From Sacculina carcini (lineage: Eukaryota; Arthropoda; Thecostraca; Sacculinidae), in contig OU696593.1 in NCBI GenBank assembly GCA_916048095.2, positions 3,096,001 to 3,160,000 on the forward strand: a stretch of 64,000 bases of DNA, read 5' to 3'. Each line of letters opens with the position of its first letter. Position 1 is the first letter of the stretch. The position numbers and the translations under genes were made by a program. Below are positions 11,691 through 43,096 of the stretch, piece by piece. A model generated the notes under the pieces. It was not told the origin of the DNA. It worked only from the letters and a program-made list of their open reading frames with translations, and ran no database searches.

Positions 11691-12290
11691 CCGACACAAG
11701 TGATGCGATGCGATGTGGTCCAACGCTGTTGCGATGCGATGAACATCGATGGCTCACCGACCATGACTAAATGTGACAGTGGCGTATCTAGAGACTTAGA
11801 TATGCGAGTGACCATCTTGGCCAATTTTTATCAGCTGTATGAAGCTCTGTGGTTTTCAAACAATTTAACGCTCACACGTACAATCTAATGCCCGACCTAA
11901 ATATCGTATGTCTGTAGTGAATATATGTTATATCAGAACCTCATTAGAGATATATTAAACCTAACCTAACCAACATGGACGTAAATCCTGGGGGGTATGG
12001 GGGGTATATATCCCCCGACAAATTGGCTGGGGGGTATGAATATGTAATTATACCCCCCGATAATTCTGCTGAGCTCAGTTCATTGGGCATATTATCATCA
12101 AAATCAGCATAGAAGGCAAATCAATAGGCCAAAAATTGGCCAAAAAAGCAAGAAATTATAAATATGTGAAGAATTATATTACGCAATACACTTTTCATTG
12201 AGGTATGTGTGTTGTAATTGACTAGGCTGAAAATAGTTGAGTGTACCACGCAATTGGCCAACTGAGTCAACTTTGAGCACTAATGCATGA

Positions 12291-13550
12291 TTATTATTAT
12301 TTATTTCAATGTCCATCCGAAAATAGGTTATTACAGACATCGTTACAGCACAATGAAACAGTACACACACGATATACACACAAAGAACAAATTAGACGCA
12401 CACAACCAGACAACATGTATATAAGTGAGGGATATACGTCAAAAAAATGTTAATTGCAAGTAATGAAGAGATATGAAGTATATGAAGTGTATGAAGACAT
12501 TGAACAGTGCATGAAGGTCAATTAGAGTAAAAAAGTCCATAACGTCAATTATATCAATGATTAAACTATAAAAACGCTGGACAACATACACGTCGAAAAA
12601 GTTAAAAACAAAAGTCCACCGAGTCAGTAAAAGCAACTAAATATCATAGACTAGATGAGCACACATATGTCTATCTCGATGAGAGGACGTCATTGTAGGC
12701 TGCGGCCGCTCTGTAGGCAAAAAGTTTTTGCGTGCAGCTGAGTCTAGTCTTGGGTAACTCCAGCGCTCCGGCACACGTTGCACGAGTTTTCCTCGCTGTG
12801 ACTTGGCTGCGGTGCACAAAAAGGGAACGCAGCGAATCAGGAGCATTGTTGTCCTTCAGCATCCGGATGACGAGTCTGACATCATGGCGCCGGACGATGT
12901 CTCTTGCTGTGGGCCAGCCCGATTCCTGCAGAAAGGACGAGACACTGTCACGTTTGCCCTTTAGGGAGACCAGTATAGCTGCTAGTTTCAGCACTCCATC
13001 CACCCGCGACATTTGCTGCTGATTGGCCCCGCCCCACACCGACACACAGTACCTCAGCTTGGGGAAGACCAGAGACTCCACCAGACGTTTGAGCGTAGAC
13101 GAGGTGAGTGATCCTCGCAGCTTGAAGAGCGTCGACACCATCGCGTTACAGCCGCGGACCATCTGACCGACGTGAACGTCCCAGTTGAGAGCCTGGTCCA
13201 GCGAAACACCGAGCAGTCTCATGGAGGGCTGGCTGTTAACAGGTTCCCCTGCGACGCTCATCTGGACAGCTCCAACTCTCCTCAACAGCTCCCTGGTTCC
13301 CAGTACCATCAGCTGAGTCTTTTTTGGATTCAAAGTCATGCCATTTTTTGTGTACCATTCGCATATTTGATCGAGGCACGCCCCAGCACTGTGCAGTGTC
13401 TCGGCGAGTCTGGCTGGTGGTGCTGACCACATGAGTTGAGTGTCATCTGCATAAGATATGAGCCTGCCATTCGTCATGAAGCTGGCGACCTCATTAGTGT
13501 AAATGACCCTTGCGGTCATCTCTGGGGCCTCTCCTGTTCGTCATTTACAC
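12291..13550 (-). mobile_element. 5'-truncated LINE insertion
   Basis: Comparison with the empty copy at 1595-1936 delimits the insert. On the minus strand it runs from about 13550 to 12291 and ends in an (AAT)n-type tail, giving the polarity of a target-primed non-LTR retrotransposon. Coding sequence occupies 12671-13546 and a 3' UTR of about 350 bp follows. Confidence 0.75.
12671..13519 (-). pseudogene. LINE reverse transcriptase, C-terminal half
   Basis: An uninterrupted 282-codon frame that is also open upstream to the insertion edge. It has the RT palm motif SYADDTQL (catalytic Asp pair) near its start, then WYTKNGMTLNPKKTQLM, the LGVSLD block, FPKLRYCVSVWG and the thumb region of jockey/I/CR1-like LINE ORF2 proteins. 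Endonuclease and RT fingers are missing because of 5' truncation, so it cannot be autonomous. The absence of stops suggests a fairly young insertion. Confidence 0.85.
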
Positions 13551-13747
13551 TGTCATCCCCCCGTGCCTCGACACAAATCTACGCCGATGCTAACCAAACC
13601 TAACCAATCCTAACGTAAACTTCACATAGCTGATAAAAATTGGCCAAGATGGTCACTCGCATATCTAAGTCTCTAGATACGCCACTGTCATATTTAGTCA
13701 TGGTCGGTGAGCCATCGATGTTCATCGCATCGCATCAGCGTTGGACC

Positions 13748-14004
13748 CAGAGCCGTAGCAGCCGCCCCCCGTACCCCCCGGCCGAGGGGGCCCGGAATCT
13801 TGAGGGGCCCCGTTGCTTCACGTATGATATTAAAATTTATCATATTTATTATGTATAGCCTTTACCTTTTTGCTCAGATGTTTTCACCTGAGCTTGTATT
13901 ATGTGATTATGTCTAATAAATATATTCATTATTTGGTGCTATATTTATAATGGGGCCCCAAGTGATGCCTTCGGGGGGCCCCATAAGTCCTCGCAACGGC
14001 TCTG
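13748..14004. mobile_element. hAT-type MITE, GCCGTAGC family
   Basis: 257 bp with termini CAGAGCCGTAGCAGCCGCC and CTCGCAACGGCTCTG. The 8-bp target duplication is perfect: GTTGGACC at 13740-13747 and 14005-14012. Confidence 0.92.
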
Positions 14005-14479
14005 GTTGGACCAGCTGGTTTTTTGGGGGAAATGGTCGTAGCCCCGCAAGTGATCTATAGATGTAGACGTTGAGTAAAAACAATGTGCCATGCATAGAAA
14101 TGAGCAATAAGCAGAAAAAAGTTTTTCAGGAAAAATATAATGCATAGGCTAAGCATTTAATTTCTTTTAAAAATTACAGGAATCCTCTGGTTAAAGAACC
14201 CCTGGTTTATATGATGGCGTATACACCATGCTATTACTTTCTGAACGCTATACTGTGTATAATTGCATACACACATACACTTGTCGTGTATTGTTACTTT
14301 TTGCTATGCTGATTTTCATGACAATATACGCAATGAACTGAATTCAGCAAAATTATTGGGTGGTATAATTGCATATTCATCCGTCCAGCCAGTTTGTCGG
14401 GGAGTATATATACCCCCATATCCCCCATGATAAACGCCCACGCTTTCGTATACTAAATAGTTTATCATGTATCATGTAG

Positions 14480-14513
14480 CACCTAGACTGTAGTCTAGAC
14501 TACAGTCTAGGTG
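14480..14513. repeat. 34-bp perfect palindrome
   Basis: Arms CACCTAGACTGTAGTCT and AGACTACAGTCTAGGTG with no spacer. The outer CACCTAGA is shared with the palindromes at 4525 and 15598. Confidence 0.9.
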
Positions 14514-14580
14514 GCATTGTCTTGGGTCACTTGTGTGTCCGGTATGTATGTATTCATTGAACTAGTATATCTGTATGTAT

Positions 14581-14892
14581 CAGTGGCGGCACCAAGATTT
14601 TTCCGATGGGGGGCTGAGGGGAGGATAAATAAAAGTTCAAGGGGGGTAAGGAAAAAATTGTGGGGGCTAAGGAAAGGGTGTGGGGGCATGGTGAAGCATG
14701 ACTCGAAGCATACACACTGGTGCACACTGATTGAGTCCTCGAACTTGAACCATAATTACAGGACTTCATTTACAGTGGTAAGAAATTTAATGTTCATGAT
14801 TATGATTTTTGGGGGTGCTTAGGGGGGGCTTGACATATGTTTGCGGAGGCTCCATCCCCCCCCCCCCAATCCCCCCATTGGCGCCGCTACTG
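14581..14892. mobile_element. hAT-type MITE, G-rich family
   Basis: 312 bp from CAGTGGCGGCACC to GGCGCCGCTACTG, flanked by GTATGTAT (14573-14580) and GTGTGTAT (14893-14900), an 8-bp duplication with one mismatch. It contains G-runs at the left and a C-run near the right end. Confidence 0.85.
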
Positions 14893-15977
14893 GTGTGTAT
14901 CCATTCGTACTGTTGAACGCGTTTGTGTGTGTGTGTGTGAGTATGACCGTGTGAATGGTCACGTGACCGTATGAAAGGTCACGTGACCGAGCACATATAA
15001 CACAGCACAGTGCCGGCTAAAAGACATTTGCTGGGATTCACTGTTACTGTGCGCTCGCCTTGATAATATATTGCTGCCGTGTATATATCTCCGATTTAAT
15101 GTGGTCTAGGCCACCACAATGTCATCAAAATGACCCATCTCTACACTTGAGTTCGAGATCACAAGTTTAGACGGTGTGTATTGGTGCGCCGGAGTATTCC
15201 TGGTGCCACCACAGCATGACAACTTTGTGCATGATATTACGATGGCTGAACGCACAAGATTCCTTCAATATAGTTTAAATGACATTGAAGTACTTTCTAT
15301 TTTGATTTGAAATGATGTCGACCGATGAAAACTATCTTGAAATAAATTGGTGAAAACTTGAAAACAACGAAGATCAAAATAGCGACTAGAGGTGATATTT
15401 GCTGTATATTATGAAGAAGAAATATTGAAAATGAGAAAGCAAAATCAAGCAATCAGATCAAGCATACACACAACAATATTAAGATTGTGGCCAGTGGCCT
15501 CGCTCGTCATATATTTATATGGATATATGGCAGCGGCTGGTGTGTTGGCTATACACACTGACGTCACTGCGTGTATGAGTGTGTGTGTGTGTGTGGGCAA
15601 TGCCACCTAGACTAGGTGTCTAGGTGGCGTTGGTGTGGGATTGTATGTATGCTTGTGTGAATGTGATTATCATCGTCATCAATTTATTGGTCCTCCATAA
15701 ACTGGCTCTTAAAGCCAATTTACACGATATTCACGATATTCGTTGCACAAGACACCTGAAGTGAAAACTAAAAAGTAAGTGATAAAATATTAAACAGAAG
15801 AATAGGAAAATGATAAAATATTAAAAAACTAAAAAGTAAAAAGTGAAATATATTCGGTGATTAATTGATAAGACGTATAGCAATGTAATATAAATGTCAT
15901 GACAGTGAAAATATTAAGCGGTCATCACCCGATTAGGCTGAAATGGCGTGACAAATGAAATGTGTGAATGTTTGTGT

Positions 15978-16024
<47 letters not shown>

Positions 16025-16831
16025 TCACTGGACACAGCCCAAGGGTTGCCAGGTTTGGCCTTTTAAGGCCAATTTGACCTTTTTCAAACGTCGTTGGCCT
16101 CGTTGAAATTCTGTTTAAAGGCCAAACATATTTTGGTGTTTTGTACCTTTTTTATCAAAGCGATCATTGCTATGTATATATCGTAAATTATTTTTTGTTA
16201 TTTGAATAAATAAAAAAGGAACGTCGTGAAGGCGCATCCAACTCAACGACATCTCTCAGGAATCTGGATGAACAAGGTAGATTATTGAGCTCACGCCGAT
16301 ATTAATCCTTTTTCTGTAGTATACGTGTTTTTGCGTGACTCTTGTGTGTCTTATTCCGCTGTGAGCCCAAATTTTTCATGATGCATTTTCATTTGTGTGT
16401 ACATTGTGTGGTTTGTATGTATAATTTCATCCATGCCAACACTTTGTTGTATAAAGTGGCAATACATTTCTGATTTCTGGTAGTCAGACCCTGGATGAAA
16501 TTCTGCAAATACACTTCTCGGAAGCTCATTAATCATTGTTGTGTACAGCATCACTTTGCACCATTTATTATACATTTATTAATTTGTTGCCTGCATTCGT
16601 TTTATAATGCTTATAAATATTAATTGTTTTCCATTGCTATGTAATGTAGCGGTAGTAAGGATTTAACCATAGGACATTTGTTCTACAAAGGAGCAGGTCC
16701 AACACCCAATTTTATAAGAGTCAATTACACCCCAACGGTGTGGAATAACTAAATAGTATGTATTTTAATTATTGTTCAATAACACAACATATTTCTGCAT
16801 AAAGTATTTTTTCAGGTAATTCAATCTAGCT
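14893..16831. other. Gene-free stretch with hairpin and (GT)n
   Basis: No gene recognised. It contains an imperfect hairpin at 15598-15632 and (GT)n at about 15975-16020. About 16038-16110 has a repeat of the word TTGGCCTTTTAAGGCC type, not identified further. AT-rich remainder. Confidence 0.5.
15598..15632. repeat. Hairpin with the CCACCTAGAC arm
   Basis: Arms CAATGCCACCTAGAC and GTCTAGGTGGCGTTG (one mismatch) around a 5-nt loop, matching the outer arm of the palindrome at 4525-4552. Confidence 0.85.
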
Positions 16832-17175
16832 TGTGGTGCGACGGAAATATTGTCTCGCGCAACCTCGCAACCCTAACAGCTCTGTGTACGCCTGTTTGTC
16901 TGCATGTCATGTTTGTCCGTGTCGTTGTATGTGTTGTTGGACCCTGTGTGTGCGTGTGCTTGTTTGCACGTGTGTTGTTGTTCGCTTGTTTGTACGCTTG
17001 TTGATCATCCTGTCCTGTTATGTCTGTGTATACGAATACAGTCGGTCCAAAGCACTCACGTCGTGAATATGTATAGCTCCGTGGCTACCATACGCCACAT
17101 TGGTGCCCCGAGTGAGGAGTGTCCCGAGTGAGGAGAGGTGCCCCGAGTGAGGAGTGCCCCGACTGAGGAGTGAAG
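16832..17175 (+). mobile_element. Degenerate LTR end with primer-binding-site-like repeats
   Basis: The TG-rich segment 16832-17098 ends in CATACGCCACA and is followed by TTGGTGCCCCGAGTGAGGAG. The order LTR end then TGG-initiated sequence resembles the LTR/PBS junction of a retrotransposon. The word CCCCGAGTGAGGAG (with variants) repeats four times to 17175. Similar LTR-like sequence occurs at about 41430-41665 and split around the MITE at 838-1089. No gag or pol was found next to it. Confidence 0.4.
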
Positions 17176-17309
17176 AGAGTGAGATGAGATACACAGACAC
17201 AACAGGACGAAAATATGCACAAGAAATCTGAGATACCTCCCAGTGTCGGTTGAATTCAAACATCTTCATTTCAGACCTACTAAAGCAAGGTTTAAAAATA
17301 TTACATGTA

Positions 17310-17311
<2 letters not shown>

Positions 17312-17369
<58 letters not shown>
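17312..17369. repeat. (TA)n microsatellite
   Basis: Uninterrupted (AT)n of nearly 60 bp. Confidence 0.95.
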
Positions 17370-17371
<2 letters not shown>

Positions 17372-17499
17372 GATGGAATGGGCAGTGAAAATGAAACTTA
17401 CCAAATAACTGGGACCTCTCATCTGTGTAGAGTTTCGGTTGAAGCGCAGTTGAAGAGGATTTGTCGCCTGAAACATGATGAGAAGCCGGTCGTTCGATG

Positions 17500-17550
<51 letters not shown>

Positions 17551-17564
17551 CACACACATACACA

Positions 17565-17606
<42 letters not shown>

Positions 17607-17612
17607 ACACAT
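17500..17612. repeat. (CA)n microsatellite
   Basis: About 110 bp of (CA)n with a few TA interruptions; ORFs over it are spurious. Confidence 0.95.
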
Positions 17613-19101
17613 TCGTCAACGTTTGGTTCGTCCAAACGCACTTTCAGTTGTAGAAATCACAACCGATTGAGCACAAGACTTGGATATCTTGCACACCAGG
17701 CAACTTAGGTGTCGGCCACTATTTGCGAGAGCGAGCAACCGACAAGATCGGTTGCCGCCACCGACAACCGCAGTTGCCTCGTGTGAAAGAACGCATCACC
17801 AAACATTGCCGGCAACTAGTGGCGGACATTTCATACAAGGAATAATTACCGCAAAAAACACCAAAAACGGCAAATTTAATGAAATGGTAGGAAAAATGTA
17901 CATTCTTGCTAAATATGTATTATGATATGCATTTTCATCAAATTACTCACGTTTGCAGGCGCGAGGTTTCAATTGCTTGCGTCGAGTCATTTCAGTTAAA
18001 AATGCTGCCAAGTAATCTCTCAGCCGCGTCCAATAAATCTAGAGCCATTTTTCAAGAGATCAACAAAGTCACAGTTTACACAGCTTTCAACGTTGACCAC
18101 TATCTAAAACTTCTCTCAAGTCTGTCGGTCCAAAAATCACTTATTTGTCAGATTTTATATCCGAAGCTGCATGGAATTGATAGCTCCATTGCAGGCAATA
18201 ATGAATAATTCACCATGAACGGAGCAATTCAGGCGAGCTAGTCCACATCACAACCATCGGAACGATATAAACACCAATCACGTGGTTGAATGCAGCCTCA
18301 CGTGCGCTCGACACACGCGCATACACACTCGCAAACACCAACGATTTGTACGACAGCCAACGACACTCGACCAGAGAGACATAGTGCTGGACAAAGTCAA
18401 GACACAGATTTATAACTCACAAGTTAACGAATCAACTCACAAGTTCTGCAGATCTTGTTCTCGCTACATGTTCTGGGTACTTCCAGTACAGGGGTCCACC
18501 GTAGGGTGGTAATGCTTGCATTCTACCCATGCTACATGATTTGCCTGTAATTATTGGTAATAATAAAGATATACCACTGCGACAAAAATACTTGCTATTT
18601 CCAATATGTGCATCATTCGTACAATTTACTGGTACGCGTTGCGTAATAAAATAACATGATGAAATTAGTGTGAAATAATATGAAGAGCAGCCCATGTTAT
18701 CTACTCCACATCCTTCTCATCGTTTTCATCTTCTCTGCGCAATCATCTCTTTGATTAATCTTCTGATCATGACTCTCATTCTCTTACTCCTTACGCTTCG
18801 CTCTGAGCCGTTATACCGTACCCGTCTCGCGTGATATATTTACTAGTAGTTTTTTTTGCTCTTTCTGCTTTCTTCTTACTGCCCTGTTTCAATTTTGCGT
18901 TGTGTGCATGAGTATGTGTGTGTGTGTGTGCCTGTGGGTGTGTGTATTGTCCGCATGTTTGTTTTCCCTAAGCGGCATGTCATATCTATTTGTTTTTATT
19001 TTTTGCATCAATATTAGTCTTTTCGCGCGTGTGTTTTAATGTGCGCTATATAAATAAACGTTAATGAATGAACCAGCCTCGTGAATAATTATAATAATAC
19101 T
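17613..19101. other. Gene-free stretch
   Basis: No recognisable gene. A plus-strand frame at 17906-18208 (100 codons) shows no known motif. An inverted copy of the GCGGTGGCCCC repeat lies at about 18465-18575. About 18985-19070 ends in a retroposon-like GTGCGCTATATAAATAAAC tail. Confidence 0.45.
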
Positions 19102-19273
19102 CAGGGCCGTTGCGAGAAAGTATGGGCCCCCCCCCGAAGGCAACACTTGGGGCCCCCATTGTGAATATTGAGTGCATTTATTAGACATAATCACATAATA
19201 CGTGAAGCAAAGGGGCCCCTCAACATTCGGGGCCCACCGGCCGGGGGTACGGGGGGCGGTTGCTACGGCTCTG
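19102..19273. mobile_element. Short hAT-type MITE, GCCGTTGC family
   Basis: 172 bp with termini CAGGGCCGTTGCGAG and GTTGCTACGGCTCTG. The 8-bp target duplication is perfect: ATAATACT at 19094-19101 and 19274-19281. Same family as 13748-14004. Confidence 0.92.
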
Positions 19274-20419
19274 ATAATACTCCTATGATATTACAATGGT
19301 TTATTTATGTAGTATTCATTTAATGTTTAATAATGTTTAATGAGAGCAAAATATAAAATTTTCAAAGATTATTCATACATTTCCATTGTTTTCAGCGTTT
19401 GGATAACCGTTTATTGACACAAATATACACCAATTCCTCCTATAAGTCTATGCCAGACGGAGATGATCAATATTTTGTTCACTAGTGCATTATTAATTCC
19501 TCAATTATTCTGCCTAGTTTTTTATTGATCCTTGCGACGCTGCGTGTCTGCGAGTATCGTCGACTGTGTTCTTGTGTGTTTGCGTTTAGCGGTCGCGTTT
19601 TGTGCGGCGTATATGTGAACCTTGCGTTAACCGTGCCCTGTCGTGGCCCGCGGCGGCGAGCAAGTGACCAGCTCGCCGCTGATTGGTCGTCAAAGTGTAA
19701 CTGCGTGTTTGTGTGTAAATGCTTCCTACGTGTGTGTGCGTGTGTATGTGCCAGGCAGTATGTAGACGTGGCAGTGGATGGTGTACCCGCATACATATTC
19801 ACTGTTTTTGTTTCGCCTATATCAGTACCATTACCTCTGATAAATTCCATATTTACTTATAAAATTTCATGAAGACAAAAAATGTTTCAGAAAAATGTTG
19901 GTTTCAGTTGCTGATTGGAAGCATTATTAACCCATGCACAGATCTCAACAGTTTTCAAACAGCCGCCAAAGCGGCATTGCATTAGCGTGTGAAATAAGAT
20001 CAAGTTTGTTATATTATCGAATGATTGAGTTTCAAATCAATTTCGAATTATCACCACAGACAAAAACGTCGAAAACCCACAAGCTGGATGACCTTCAGTG
20101 CACAACTTTTAGAACAGCATCAGTAGGAAATGAAAATAACTTCAGACGAGACACCACGTTCACGTTTTTTAGCTTCAGTGTGGATTTTTTTACCCCACAG
20201 CTACTTTTATATATTAATAAGTTCAAACTCGTAATTTACATGTTCCGATTGCGTGAAAGGCAACATCTACACATTACCCCACCTAGTTCCCAGTACAAAT
20301 AACTCACCATTATATTCAATCACCGTGCGTAAAATGAACACACACACACACACATACATATGTATTATAAACCGATGATCAAATACGCACACACACACAC
20401 ACACACATACACATACAGT

Positions 20420-20450
<31 letters not shown>

Positions 20451-20612
20451 TTGCATATTTAGTGTATGTGTGTATGCGTGTGTTTGTGAGCGTGCGTGAA
20501 ATATACACCACCAACTAGGCAGCAGTGTGCAGTTATGAAAACAGCGGGGGTGATATCAATGAACACTCGACGAACAAACGAGATTCAATCACAATTTATA
20601 CTGGCGGCAAGA
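19274..20612. other. Region 3' of CTNNBL1
   Basis: No separate gene recognised. It holds (CA)n tracts at about 20338-20448. I did not see a canonical AATAAA on the minus strand in the first several hundred bases after the CTNNBL1 stop, so the polyadenylation site is undefined. Confidence 0.4.
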
Positions 20613-39986
<19,374 letters not shown>

Positions 39987-40474
39987 GACGGCAACACAGG
40001 ATCATTCAGTCTGTGAAACACAAGAGCGAAATTAGTACATTACTATCGAGAAAACAATACAATACAACAATAAAGAAACAATACAACAATAATAAAGAAT
40101 AATGACAAAAAATAATAATAAAAATAGCAATTAAGAAACAATAAATAAACAACAAACAATAAAAAAGACAAAAGAGCGTACAAAAGCTAATCGAATTATG
40201 CATGTATTCTCTATTGAAGACAATCCTAAGCTGGGATCATACCATATATCGTATCATAGATTTGCACATGCATTCAGTTATATACAAACGGGGTTTCATT
40301 CATGTGTACAAAACAGTTCAATTCAAAACATGTTTATACAGCCTCAAAGCGAATATCATGATGATATCGAAATGCGTCTTGTTTCCAGTAATATTACACC
40401 CGATAATTGTAATTCAACTTGTAATTTACTGTAATTGTGCTTGCTTAATGGGGTTTCGCACTGTTTGTTGTAAA

Positions 40475-40876
40475 AAATGACAGAAAATCATAAACAAAGC
40501 AGCAAGGCTGATGAAACACTACCTTGATAAGAACTACATTGCTATTACTCACGATACATACTCTATTGGGACTGCAACCAGTCAAAAACTGGATAATTTT
40601 CCAAATTTAGACACTAACACATCAAGTCATCCAGGCAGAAAAACTGGATATTTGCACAATTAAATTAAAATATATTCTCCAGATATCTGATTGAATATAA
40701 GGCGCACCTCAGAATGCAATAAGCCGAGACAACAAACACGCCAGTTACACATGGGATCTAGGACATTTAGAAACTGCGCACCAAAGCTATACAATAAATT
40801 GCTTGAGAGCCTTGGAAGCAACTCCAAGATCAGGAATTTTAAGAAAATACTCACGAATATATTTTTTCAATGAACC
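40475..40876 (+). pseudogene. LINE ORF2 C-terminal fragment
   Basis: Plus-strand frames with QKIINKAARLMKHYLDKN and, after stops, RTSECNKPRQQTRQ, GSRTFRNCAPKLYNKL and NFKKILTNIFF. This is the order of C-terminal motifs typical of CR1/jockey-like LINE ORF2. It is broken by at least two stops. In the intergenic region upstream of CTNNBL1. Confidence 0.7.
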
Positions 40877-41250
40877 ATATGATTTCGTTAACCACGAGAT
40901 TGATGATGTTTAAAGATGATGTTGAAGAAATGAGTCGTGTAGTTGCCGGCTGATTAAGTGATCCAAAAGTGTATTAAATTATGCTGCATACTTGAAAGCA
41001 CATACGAGATATGTGATATGTGAAAATGCTAATATTTGCATCAATACGTAGGTGTGTGAATGACTGTGTGGTTATGTGGTTGCATGCACATGAATATTGC
41101 ACAATTGTGCATGATTGCAAAAATGTGTGTGTGTGTTTGTGTGTATATTTATGTTGAGTTAATTTTTCACGAAGAGGTTGCTTATCTAGAAATTATTTCG
41201 TATTACTTTTCCATTATTATTCACGTTTTAAGCACACACCAGACTGTTGA

Positions 41251-41402
41251 AACTATATCGCGCGCCCCACTATGCGTCAATCCATAGTGGTGACTCCCGG
41301 TAGACTCAAGCGGAGGTGTTGATGAACGAACGAGGGCCAGGATTCGAACCACGAACCTCTGACACGACAGTTCAGCGCCTAACCACTGAGCTACTCGGGA
41401 GA
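41251..41402 (-). mobile_element. tRNA-derived SINE, copy 2
   Basis: Near-identical to 5431-5578. Minus-strand head AGCTCAGTGGTTAGGCGC and B-box GGTTCGAATCC. The anticodon arm is again not cloverleaf-compatible. Confidence 0.78.
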
Positions 41403-41429
41403 TAATTTAAACATATAATTTATCGTCCC

Positions 41430-41905
41430 ATGTTGAGCCATTGTAGAGCGCCACGTGGAATTACACCACGTACCATCTCGCCGAGTTTATCTGCACACCT
41501 TTCCGTTTGTATGACAGTGAGTCGTATCTGTCTGTGTCACTGCGAGTGTGTGCGGTCAGACCATGAGTGTGTTGGCTTGTTTGTACGTGTGTCCTGGTTG
41601 TCCTGTTGTGTCAAATACAATCGGTTCAGACGCATTTTGTCGTTCCGTGGCGAACCAAACGCTAAACCATATTTACGTGATGTGGTAGCTCAGCGAACCA
41701 TTTTGAATGAGTTTAGCAAGAACTACGCTAAAAAAATAGCGCTCCTTTTGAAGCAGGCAAAAATTACACCGCATCTATTGAAAAATACGCATCACATAAA
41801 TCGACGTTTTCTCGATCAGTTCGAAATATTAAAAAATCAGACATACCAGATAGACCGCAAAAACCTGAATAACTATTTATGGCGAGAGCATCGATTTTTG
41901 TAGTT
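41430..41905. other. LTR-like segment and an unassigned 85-codon frame
   Basis: 41430-41665 resembles the TG-rich LTR-like sequence at 16832-17098 (shared TGTCCTGTTGTGTC and ACAATCGGTTCAGACGC-type words). It is followed by a plus-strand frame to 41903, rich in Lys/Asn/Leu, with no motif I recognise. If the first part is an LTR, the frame could be the start of a lost gag region; this is inference. Confidence 0.3.
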
Positions 41906-42293
41906 CCTGCGTATAGTTAGATTACCAATTCGTGTTTATAATTAGTTATATAATATGTCTATTTTGCTGAATAATTTTGTTCTCAATCAGAAAATTTTAA
42001 ATAATATTTCAAGCTCGCAGAGAAACACAATAATTTTCCTTATGATTCACTGACAGTCAATTGCGTTTGTTATGGTTTTGCGTTTGTTCTTGGTTTGTTC
42101 TTGTGATTTGAGTGCTGGATGTTGTCTGTTGTGATATTGTAAAGGTTATTGAGGTCTTTGATAATTTGAAAATATTCCAGTTCGTGCGTTGCGAGAAAAT
42201 TTACTTGTTTTGTCTATAATGCATTCGGTACTTCTACTTTGGTGCTCGATGACATGTGGTATTCAAAGCAATGTTCTGCTTCAGTGTCTAAGC

Positions 42294-42529
42294 CAGTAGT
42301 TCTTAATCTTTTTCTCCGATTCCCCACTTCTTAATGAGTCATCTCTTCATTTTCCACAACAGCGCTGATATATTCGATAATTTCAGCGGCTACATCAAAG
42401 TAAATATCAAGAGATTATTATAAACAAAAATATACGAACTTTAATCCATAGAAACACATTTGTCCTTCTGTCCAACCTTTAGCTTCCCACTTATCAATTC
42501 TTCATTTCCCCACCAATGAGGAATTACTG
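42294..42529. mobile_element. hAT-type MITE, CAGTAGTTCTTAATC family
   Basis: 236 bp from CAGTAGTTCTTAATC to GAGGAATTACTG, with a perfect 8-bp duplication GTCTAAGC at 42286-42293 and 42530-42537. Confidence 0.9.
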
Positions 42530-42762
42530 GTCTAAGCCATTGGGCTGCTCGAGAACTTTCTGCCATGATATTGTTTACGCAGAATGCAGTTGTCATCCCG
42601 TTATGGCTATATTATGTCTTTTAAACTTTTTCAACATGTTGATGATGAAAGTTTTTGTTTTTGTGTTTTTATCCACATTTCGATATGATTTTCGGGTGGT
42701 TTTAAATTTTCACGAGGCTTACAGCTGACTCCAGAAAATTCTCGAAACTTCTCAATCGTGTC

Positions 42763-43078
42763 TGTAGTGCCGAGTGGCCCCGAGATGACACGCCCTTAGC
42801 CAGAACTCTAACGTATATTTAACAGAACTAAACACCGATAACAACCTGACACCTAGACGTCCCAATACCGAATGCCCCGCCTCAGTGTGTCTGTGTACAA
42901 CGAAACAGTGCTTACCAGGAACAATACAAAATGCCAACACACCTCCACGTCATTACACGTTAATTCCTAAAGCGTAACCAGAGACAAAACTGAAGCAGTA
43001 TACACATAAACAAAGCTACGAGAATGAACAGCGGAACACAAACAGTGGCGCATAAACAACACAGGTAAGAACATTACA
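42763..43078 (-). repeat. Gypsy 3' LTR
   Basis: 316 bp, TGTAGTG...CATTACA, identical by eye to 47061-47376. Preceded by the target duplication GTGTC (42758-42762). In element orientation this is the 3' LTR. Confidence 0.97.
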
Positions 43079-43096
43079 CACCCCCACACTTAAGAA

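Larger units (their letters stand above)
11977..13585. mobile_element. MITE family GGCGTAAATCC, interrupted by a LINE
   Basis: Colinear with the uninterrupted copy at 1595-1936: left part to about 12290, right part from about 13551. It begins GGACGTAAATCCTGGG and ends ACAAATCTACGCC. Confidence 0.7.
11717..13747. mobile_element. Element with ~128-bp terminal inverted repeats, carrying nested insertions
   Basis: The left arm (11717-11844) and right arm (13620-13747) are near-perfect inverse complements over about 128 bp. Shared words include GGTCCAACGCTG, GCGATGCGATGAACATCG, AGATATGCGAGTGACCATC and CCAATTTTTATCAGCT. Inside sit a GGCGTAAATCC-family MITE (11977-13585) and, within that, a LINE fragment. 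A hAT MITE (13748-14004) is inserted at the right arm's outer edge. The superfamily is unknown and no transposase is visible. Confidence 0.75.

Noticed and set aside
17906..18208. 100-codon plus-strand ORF
   Set aside because: No recognisable motif, no splice or promoter context, AT-rich; left unannotated.
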